Assembly: GCA_964653235.1 (NCBI GenBank) | Contig: CAZZCP010000024.1 | Coordinates: forward strand, 1-28,390 | From: CAZZCP01 sp964653235 | Lineage (GTDB): Bacteria > Bdellovibrionota > Bdellovibrionia > Bdellovibrionales > UBA840 | Direction: 5' to 3' | Length of the DNA stretch: 28,390 nt | Shown: positions 23,293 to 28,390 of the stretch, piece by piece | Layout of the letters: the number at the start of each line of letters is the position of its first letter | Numbering within the stretch: the first letter of the stretch is position 1 | The notes under the pieces: model-generated | Databases searched by the model: none | Seen by the model: only the letters and a program-made list of their open reading frames with translations | Told to the model about the DNA's origin: nothing | Made by a program: the position numbers and the translations under genes

Positions 23293-24567
23293 ATGATTGA
23301 TGTACGTAGTCTTGAACAATGTCCGGATGAATACCGTAAATATCTTCAGTGGAGAAATGATGACCCCAGCCTAGTAGACAAGATTTTAGAAGCGAGCCGG
23401 GTTCGTAGAGAAAAAATTTCTCAGGCCGAAGATAAAAAAGCTGAACAAAATGCGGTGACCAAAAAAATCGCCGAGATGAAAAAAAACAAAGAAGATGCCT
23501 CATCTTTGATTGCAGATATGAAGGCACTCGGTGCAGAAATCAAGTCTTTACAGTCTGAGGCAGAAGAGGCAGATCTAAATCTCAAAGAGATTCTTTTACG
23601 AATCCCGAATAAGCTGCATGAATCTGTGGTGCAAGGAAAAGGAGAAGAAGACAATCTTGTGGTAAAATCAGTGGGCGAGGCAAAAAACCTTGCTTTTGCA
23701 GCAAAGACCCATGATGAGTTGGGCGAAAAACTTGGAATTTTAGACTTTGAAAGGGCAAGTAAAATCGCGGGGGCACGTTTTTCGATTTTGCAACGAGAAG
23801 GTGCTTTGCTTGAGAGAGCTTTGATTCAATTTATGCTTGATCTTCATACCCAGCAGCACGGTTATGAAGAATGTATACCTCCTTTTATTGTGAATGAAAC
23901 AGCTCTTTTAGGAACTGGACAGTTTCCAAAGTTCAAAGAAGATGTTTTTCACCTTGAAGGTTTTCCATATTATCTGATTCCAACTGCAGAAGTACCGGTT
24001 ACTAATTTTTATGCTGGAGAAATTTTAGACTCTGCAGAATTACCAAAAAGTTTTGCCGCCTATACACCCTGTTTTCGAAGTGAGGCGGGTTCTTATGGTC
24101 GAGATACAAAAGGTTTGATTCGTCAGCATCAGTTTCAAAAGGTCGAACTAGTTCATTTTGTTCGCCCTGAAGAATCTTATAAGACTCATGAGCAATTGCT
24201 GTCACACGCAGAAGAGGTTCTTAAACAGCTTGAAATAGCCTACCAGGTGGTAAGTCTTTGCTCAGGTGATATTGGTTTTAGCGCAGCAAAGTGCTATGAT
24301 ATTAATGTTTGGCTGCCAGGGCAAAATGCCTATCGAGAGATTTCTTCTTGTTCTAATTTTGAAGACTTTCAAGCCAGGCGTGCCAATATTCGGTTTCGTG
24401 AAAAGAAAGAAAAGCCTCAGTTTGTGCACACTCTCAATGGTTCTGGCCTGGCCGTGGGTAGGTGCTTAGTGGCAGTTCTTGAGAATTACCAACAAGAAGA
24501 TGGCAGCGTGATCATACCCAAAGTTTTGCAGCCTTACATGAAAGGTAAAGAAATAATCTCTATATAA
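23293..24567 (+). CDS. serS: Serine-tRNA ligase
   Basis: A 424-residue class-II seryl-tRNA synthetase that charges tRNA(Ser) and tRNA(Sec). The N-terminal long coiled-coil arm (~25-100, KKIAEMKKNKEDASSL...) grips the tRNA extra arm. Motif 2 (PCFRSEAGSYGRDTKGLIRQHQFQKVE) and motif 3 (LNGSGLAVGRCLVAVLENYQ) are intact, as is the serine-recognition TAEVPVTNFY. Shine-Dalgarno AGGAG lies in the end of the preceding gene. Last gene of the HIT-TPR-3TM-serS group. Weak inverted repeats follow at 24618-24648. Confidence 0.98.
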   Translation: MIDVRSLEQCPDEYRKYLQWRNDDPSLVDKILEASRVRREKISQAEDKKAEQNAVTKKIAEMKKNKEDASSLIADMKALGAEIKSLQSEAEEADLNLKEILLRIPNKLHESVVQGKGEEDNLVVKSVGEAKNLAFAAKTHDELGEKLGILDFERASKIAGARFSILQREGALLERALIQFMLDLHTQQHGYEECIPPFIVNETALLGTGQFPKFKEDVFHLEGFPYYLIPTAEVPVTNFYAGEILDSAELPKSFAAYTPCFRSEAGSYGRDTKGLIRQHQFQKVELVHFVRPEESYKTHEQLLSHAEEVLKQLEIAYQVVSLCSGDIGFSAAKCYDINVWLPGQNAYREISSCSNFEDFQARRANIRFREKKEKPQFVHTLNGSGLAVGRCLVAVLENYQQEDGSVIIPKVLQPYMKGKEIISI

Positions 24568-24617
24568 TTTCTGCTTATTCTGAATATGTATTTATGTTTA
24601 CAAACGGCATAAAAGCT

Positions 24618-24648
24618 TCAACTGAAACAAAGTTGATTTTAATTTCAG
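24618..24648 (+). terminator. Weak candidate terminator after serS
   Basis: Two interleaved inverted repeats: TCAACT/AGTTGA (24618-24623, 24631-24636) followed by TTTTAATTT, and CTGAAA/TTTCAG (24622-24627, 24643-24648). The two stems are mutually exclusive. The first resembles a short intrinsic terminator but is AT-rich and only six pairs long. Confidence 0.3.
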
Positions 24649-24672
24649 CAAATTCTTGCTATTGTACTAAGC

Positions 24673-25215
24673 ATGTTTTTTTGGCTAGTTCTTCTTTACG
24701 GCTTCTGTGGCCTTTCACCAGTTTGGGCAGACTGCAGTTTTCTATTTCAGGCTGCTGAGCTCAAGAGCCGTTTTTTCTTCTGGCTAAATCCGGTAGATAG
24801 TCCTAGGACTGGTTTGGATCCTGCATTAGTTACAGATATTAAATCAGTCTTAGATTTGAAAAAGCCTCACCTTAATTTGGAGAATAGCCTTATTTTTGAA
24901 GCGAGATTGGGATATGAATTAAAATACCAATGGAGTAATAATCAGAGAATTTTTCGAAAAGATGCAAAAAAGGCAGATTTAAATCAGGCTAGTAGACAAA
25001 TAGTAGAATTTCTTGAAGGTAACGGCTTAGTAGTTTTGGCTGAGATATCTCAACCCAGCAATTCTAGAGATTTCACTAAAGGCTATGAGCTTTATCGTTT
25101 TCGAGTTCAGCTCTCTGATGAGCCCAAGGTGTTTTTGTTTCAACTGGGCCAGCTTTTAGAGAAAATAGAAAATGATAACTCATTTAGCTACTCTCTATCA
25201 AAAGCACTCGATTGA
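24673..25215 (+). CDS. Small secreted protein of unknown function
   Basis: A 180-residue protein with a signal peptide (residues 1-19, ending PVWA before D20). The mature part, about 160 residues, is mixed alpha/beta in appearance, with two cysteines in total (C12 in the signal, C21 at the mature N-terminus). I recognise no domain. The ATG has no Shine-Dalgarno; an extended -10 element TGC-TATTGT ends seven bases before it, so the mRNA may be leaderless. It lies between serS and the GNAT-nitrilase gene, same strand, with its own apparent promoter. Confidence 0.68.
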   Translation: MFFWLVLLYGFCGLSPVWADCSFLFQAAELKSRFFFWLNPVDSPRTGLDPALVTDIKSVLDLKKPHLNLENSLIFEARLGYELKYQWSNNQRIFRKDAKKADLNQASRQIVEFLEGNGLVVLAEISQPSNSRDFTKGYELYRFRVQLSDEPKVFLFQLGQLLEKIENDNSFSYSLSKALD

Positions 25216-25227
25216 AGATCCTGCTCT

Positions 25228-25256
25228 TTGATTCTGCCATCTTTTGTTGGTACAAG
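25228..25256 (+). promoter_or_regulatory. Candidate promoter of the GNAT-nitrilase operon
   Basis: TTGATT (25228-25233, 4/6), 17-base spacer, TACAAG (25251-25256, 4/6) with TG one base upstream of the -10 box (extended -10). Start expected near 25263, just before the GGGAG ribosome-binding site. Confidence 0.35.
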
Positions 25257-25272
25257 AAGTCAGGGAGACAAT

Positions 25273-26802
25273 ATGAGTACAGGACGCATCGAGCTGCGAA
25301 ATGCAGAAATCAGAGACATTGAAGAGATTATCGAATTAGTCAAAAGGGTTTATCGAGGCTTTGGCTCCTATAGTAAAGATATGCTTCGTGGACAATTGAG
25401 TAACTTTAAAGAAGGTTGTTTCGTTGTCACAATGGATAACAAAATTATCGCTTACTCTGCTTCGATGATTGTTGATTCTAAATTAGCGCTTGAGCCACAT
25501 ACCTGGTCTGGAATTACCAACCGAGGATTCGGCTCTAATCATAAAGAAGATGGAGAATGGCTTTATGGTTATGAGACCTGTGTTGACCCAAGTATTCGCG
25601 GAAGCCGAATAGGTCAGAGAATCTACAATGCTCGAAAACGTTTGGTAAAGCTCTATAACTTAAAAGGCATTGTTTTTGGTGGTCGCATTCCTAAGTTGAG
25701 TAAAGAAATTCAAAAAGTCAAAAATGTGAAAGATTACATAAAAAAAGTAAAAGCAAAGGCGATTAAAGATCCAACTCTTGGTTTTCAGATCAAAAATGGC
25801 TTTCAAGTATTGGGAGTTTTAGAAAATTACTTACCATCTGATAAAGAAAGTTTGGGTTATGCGGCTCATCTCAAATGGGACAATCCAGAGTATTCTAGTT
25901 CGGTAGTCGATAAAAAAGGTTTTCGGCAAAATTCAGTTAGAGTAGTAACCGTGCAATATCAACAAAGGGGAGTAAAGTCCTTTAAAGAATTTGCTCAGAT
26001 TGTGGAATACTATGTGGATGTTGCGGGAGACTACAAAGCCGATTTTTTGCTTTTTCCCGAGCTTTTTACTATGCAGCTTCTATCTGTTAAAAATGAAGAA
26101 GTTGCAGCCGATATAGCCATCCAACATATGGATGAATACACAGAGCCTATAAAAAAACTCTTTAAGAAACTTTCAGTAAAATACAATGTAAATATCATTG
26201 CTGGCTCCCACCCAACTTATAAAGACAAAAAGGTCTTAAATATCTCTTATGTCTTTCTTCGCGATGGTCAAATTCATGAACAGGCCAAAATTCACCCCAC
26301 ACCAGATGAAAGGTATTGGTGGGGCATTGAGGGCGGAGATGAGGTTAAAGTCATCGATACAGATTGTGGCCCCATAGGTGTTTTGATCTGTTATGACAGT
26401 GAATTTCCAGAACTTACCCGTCACTTGGTGAATCAAGGAATTCACTTTTTGTTTGTCCCCTTTTTAACTGACAACCGCCAAGCTTACTGCAGAGTGAAGT
26501 ATTGTTGTCAGGCTCGAGCAGTCGAGAATCAAATCTATGTGGCAATGGCTGGCAATGTAGGAAACCTGCCCCGAGTGAAGAATCTAGATATTCAATATGC
26601 ACAAAGTATGATTTTAACTCCCTGTGACTTTCCTTTTGCGCTCGATGGAATTGCAGCTCAGACCTCACCCAATGTTGAAATGGTTGCAGTGGCTGATCTC
26701 AGAGTGGATACTTTATTAGAAGCCCGCGCCAGCGGCGCGGTAAGAAATCTTCGAGACCGAAGACATGACCTCTACTCTGTCGAGTGGAAGAAGCATGATT
26801 GA
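25273..26802 (+). CDS. Bifunctional GNAT N-acetyltransferase / carbon-nitrogen hydrolase
   Basis: A 509-residue fusion. Residues ~1-160 form a GNAT acetyltransferase, with the acetyl-CoA loop SIRGSRIGQRIY. After a linker (~165-215), residues ~220-505 form a nitrilase-superfamily amidohydrolase whose triad is visible: Glu263 (FPELF), Lys339 (AKIHPTPDE) and Cys373 (LICYDSEFPE). The GNAT half probably acetylates an amine and the hydrolase half cleaves a C-N bond; the substrate is unknown. Such fusions are known in various bacteria. I start at ATG 25273 with GGGAG upstream, rather than the TTG at 25228. The 3' end overlaps the next GNAT gene by eight bases, so the two probably act in one pathway. 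Confidence 0.9.
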   Translation: MSTGRIELRNAEIRDIEEIIELVKRVYRGFGSYSKDMLRGQLSNFKEGCFVVTMDNKIIAYSASMIVDSKLALEPHTWSGITNRGFGSNHKEDGEWLYGYETCVDPSIRGSRIGQRIYNARKRLVKLYNLKGIVFGGRIPKLSKEIQKVKNVKDYIKKVKAKAIKDPTLGFQIKNGFQVLGVLENYLPSDKESLGYAAHLKWDNPEYSSSVVDKKGFRQNSVRVVTVQYQQRGVKSFKEFAQIVEYYVDVAGDYKADFLLFPELFTMQLLSVKNEEVAADIAIQHMDEYTEPIKKLFKKLSVKYNVNIIAGSHPTYKDKKVLNISYVFLRDGQIHEQAKIHPTPDERYWWGIEGGDEVKVIDTDCGPIGVLICYDSEFPELTRHLVNQGIHFLFVPFLTDNRQAYCRVKYCCQARAVENQIYVAMAGNVGNLPRVKNLDIQYAQSMILTPCDFPFALDGIAAQTSPNVEMVAVADLRVDTLLEARASGAVRNLRDRRHDLYSVEWKKHD

Positions 26803-27382
26803 GATTCGCAAATTCTACTCTTCAGAGATTGCCAAGTACCTGGATGAGATTGGAAATATGCGAATTCAAGTATTTAAAGAGTGGCCCTATCTCTACAAGG
26901 GTAGCCTCGAGTATGAGCGAAAGTATCTAAAAACCTATAGTGAAAACCAACAGAGTCTTTGTCTTTTGGTTTTTGATCGTGCAAATTTGGTAGGAATATC
27001 TACCGCAACTGCACTAGAGAATGAAGATGATGCTGTCAAACATCCGCTCAAAAATCTAGGATATTCTGTTTCTGAGATTTGTTATTTTGGAGAGACTTGT
27101 ATTTTGCCAGAGTACCGTGGACGTGGACTCTATAAGAGTATATTTTTTGAACGAGAACAATTTGCCAAAGAAATTCAAAAAAGCTTTGCATGCTTTTGTG
27201 CTGTGATTCGCGATCTGAATCATCCTCTTAAGCCAAAGACTTACCTTGACCTAGCTCCTATTTGGCAAAGCTATGGCTATAAGAACTTACAAGGGGCTGT
27301 TATGAACTTCAAATGGCAAGATATAGATGAAAACCAAGAGAGCCAAAAATCTTTGAGCATATGGATAAAACAGCTCAAATGA
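26795..27382 (+). CDS. GNAT-family N-acetyltransferase
   Basis: A 195-residue stand-alone GNAT protein. Motif A, the acetyl-CoA pyrophosphate loop, is LPEYRGRGLYKSI, preceded by the strand YFGETCI; the C-terminal part has HPLKPKTYLDLAPIWQSYGYK. The start at ATG 26795 has GGAAG upstream and overlaps the preceding fusion gene by eight bases (ATGATTGA), indicating coupled translation; the in-frame earlier start at 26765 is less likely. Substrate unknown. Together with the fusion, the operon has two acetyltransferase domains and one amidohydrolase. Confidence 0.87.
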   Translation: MIEIRKFYSSEIAKYLDEIGNMRIQVFKEWPYLYKGSLEYERKYLKTYSENQQSLCLLVFDRANLVGISTATALENEDDAVKHPLKNLGYSVSEICYFGETCILPEYRGRGLYKSIFFEREQFAKEIQKSFACFCAVIRDLNHPLKPKTYLDLAPIWQSYGYKNLQGAVMNFKWQDIDENQESQKSLSIWIKQLK

Positions 27383-27426
27383 GTTCTTGTTTTAATTTTG
27401 ACAAAAAATCAATGACAGCATTTTTT

Positions 27427-27579
27427 TCAAGACAGGGCTACAATGGATGAGATAATGTGCTGAGCACCTTCTATGCCATTTTCAAAGATTTTTAAAGATG
27501 CAGCTCTAATGGAGATATAATCTTCGTTCACTTTTTGTTTTCTAACATGAAGACCAAGATAAAGTTGCTGTTTGCGAAT
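27427..27579 (-). pseudogene. Open frame continuing past the VOC stop codon (possible remnant or readthrough tail)
   Basis: After the TAG of the VOC gene the same frame stays open for 50 codons to TGA at 27429-27427. The translated peptide is protein-like (IRKQQLYLGLHVRK ... EDYISIRAASLKIF ... GAQHIISSIVALS), with amphipathic helix spacing. No ATG is in frame; a GTG 17 codons in lacks a ribosome-binding site. It may be the 3' end of a decayed gene, an extension lost by a nonsense mutation, or chance. I recognise no family. Confidence 0.25.
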
Positions 27580-28206
27580 CTATATTTCTAGTAAAGCTTT
27601 TGGGGTTTTAATAATAGCTTTAAGGCGAGGAGAGGGACCTAGCTTAACTGGAAAATGAAATGATAGTGTATCGAAGAGTTTTTGAAACTGCTCTGGATGT
27701 GGATGCTCGCCCCAAAAATCACAAATATTACATCCTACGGGAGAAATCTTGGCTGGGATTTCGCCGATCCATTGAATAAAAAAAGGCGCAATCTGAGGTA
27801 TCTCATTGAAAGCGGCTTCATCCAAAATGAAATAGTTCCATTTCAGTTCCTGTCCCTCAGGGGTCATTCGAGATCCTGAATTAATTCCAGATACATTAAA
27901 TCCAGAGTCTTTTAACATATAGTTCATTTCTTTAAGCGGACCATTTATTGCCCAGCCAACTATTTGAGGCTCTTTAAGTTGTCCAATACCCAAAACTTTA
28001 ACACCGTTAGGAATTTTATTTGATGGATCAGGACTTATTAACTCGAGATATGAGTCTGGGCCCAAAGAGACCAATGAATTGTGAGTTCCGAGATTCAAAT
28101 GCTGCCCCCCGAATTTAGGAGAAACTCCGGACTCTTTTTGAAAAGATTCAGTAGCTTCATCCAAATGCGGATGCGCCCAAACGAGATGATCGAGTTGAAT
28201 TTTCAT
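27580..28206 (-). CDS. Glyoxalase-like (VOC fold) domain protein
   Basis: A 208-residue protein of the glyoxalase-like VOC type (Glyoxalase_3-like). It opens with MKIQLDHLVWAHPHLDEA, where H7 is in the usual first metal-ligand position, and has YLELISPDP near residue 60, giving the second-position Glu. The C-terminal part includes FWGEHPHPEQFQKLF and ends SPRLKAIIKTPKALLEI. Members are metal-dependent isomerases, dioxygenases or of unknown role; the substrate here cannot be told. Start ATG 28206 has GGTGAT upstream and is preferred to the in-frame GTG at 28218. It stands alone on the minus strand, convergent with the GNAT gene. Confidence 0.82.
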   Translation of the reverse strand: MKIQLDHLVWAHPHLDEATESFQKESGVSPKFGGQHLNLGTHNSLVSLGPDSYLELISPDPSNKIPNGVKVLGIGQLKEPQIVGWAINGPLKEMNYMLKDSGFNVSGINSGSRMTPEGQELKWNYFILDEAAFNEIPQIAPFFIQWIGEIPAKISPVGCNICDFWGEHPHPEQFQKLFDTLSFHFPVKLGPSPRLKAIIKTPKALLEI

Positions 28207-28340
28207 TTCTATCACCAAAATTCTAAAACCAGACTCCTTATATCATAGTTTTCATGGGTTCGAGATCTTGAAAAAAGTGTCCGGACTAGCTATTCAACAT
28301 CTGAAGTGGGTGCAGTATACCGGTTTACCCTCCAACTGTC

Positions 28341-28390
28341 CTTCCCGACACATAGTTTACACCTTATTCCGGAGACATACTTTACACTTT
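28341..28390. repeat. Two tandem 25-base imperfect repeats at the right edge, possible insertion-sequence end
   Basis: 28341-28365 and 28366-28390 are head-to-tail 25-base units agreeing at 20 of 25 positions; the shared core is GA-ACATA-TTTACAC. A looser match, with GTTTACC, lies at 28323-28329. On the minus strand the units read GTGTAAA-TATG-.... Tandem motifs of this look occur as transposase-binding sites at the ends of some IS481-type elements, so an element may lie to the right. No transposase codons are in view. Confidence 0.4.

Noticed and set aside
28254..28272. tRNA T-loop-like GGGTTCGAG
   Set aside because: The flanking bases do not form a T stem, and no anticodon or acceptor arms are found nearby.

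Overview
The window looks like chromosomal DNA from a low-GC (roughly 40 % by eye) predatory-type bacterium of the Bdellovibrionota. The best single clue is a 64-residue bacterial histone at 4368-4562, closely resembling the Bdellovibrio histone HBb (Bd0055). GatCAB, a long Rho, chemotaxis genes and many envelope lipoproteins fit this lineage. Genus assignment is inference. Nearly all of the window is ordinary housekeeping sequence. A mobile-element signal appears only at the extreme right edge, and no tRNA, rRNA or CRISPR was seen.

Layout, left to right. (1) 1-2625, minus strand: a chemotaxis operon cheA > cheW > cheR; cheR runs off the left edge. (2) 2707-4181, minus: a membrane-embedded metallophosphoesterase broken by one frameshift whose site can be placed within about ten bases. 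(3) 4368-4562, plus: the histone, ending in a 4-base tail-to-tail overlap with ligA (4559-6613, minus). (4) 6743-11239, plus: gatC-gatA-gatB, a short Ppx/GppA phosphatase and a secreted DUF192 protein, tightly packed. (5) 11390-12763, plus: an unusual envelope protein with a lipoprotein signal, an Asp/Glu-rich repeat region, two LysM domains, a Pro-rich stretch and a C-terminal membrane helix, closed by a strong bidirectional terminator shared with a convergent PilZ gene. (6) A 324-base divergent regulatory gap, then rho (13523-15055). (7) 15154-18582, plus: rpmE (type B)-prfA-prmC-murA, where PrmC is the methylase of the RF1 made next door. (8) 18626-19759, minus: a lipoprotein with one CXXCH haem motif. 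(9) 19846-24567, plus: HIT protein, 939-aa GYF-like/TM/TPR protein, small 3-TM protein, serS, tightly linked. (10) 24673-27382, plus: a small secreted unknown, then a GNAT-nitrilase fusion overlapping a second GNAT gene. (11) 27580-28206, minus: a glyoxalase-like (VOC) protein followed by an in-frame open remnant. (12) The right edge, 28341-28390, carries two tandem 25-base repeats that may be an insertion-sequence end.

Points of most interest: the histone and its divergent control region; the LysM protein, which could span from outer to inner membrane; the GYF-TM-TPR protein with its 3-TM partner; the frameshifted phosphoesterase; and two or three promoters whose -10 boxes sit so close to the start codon that leaderless mRNAs are expected.
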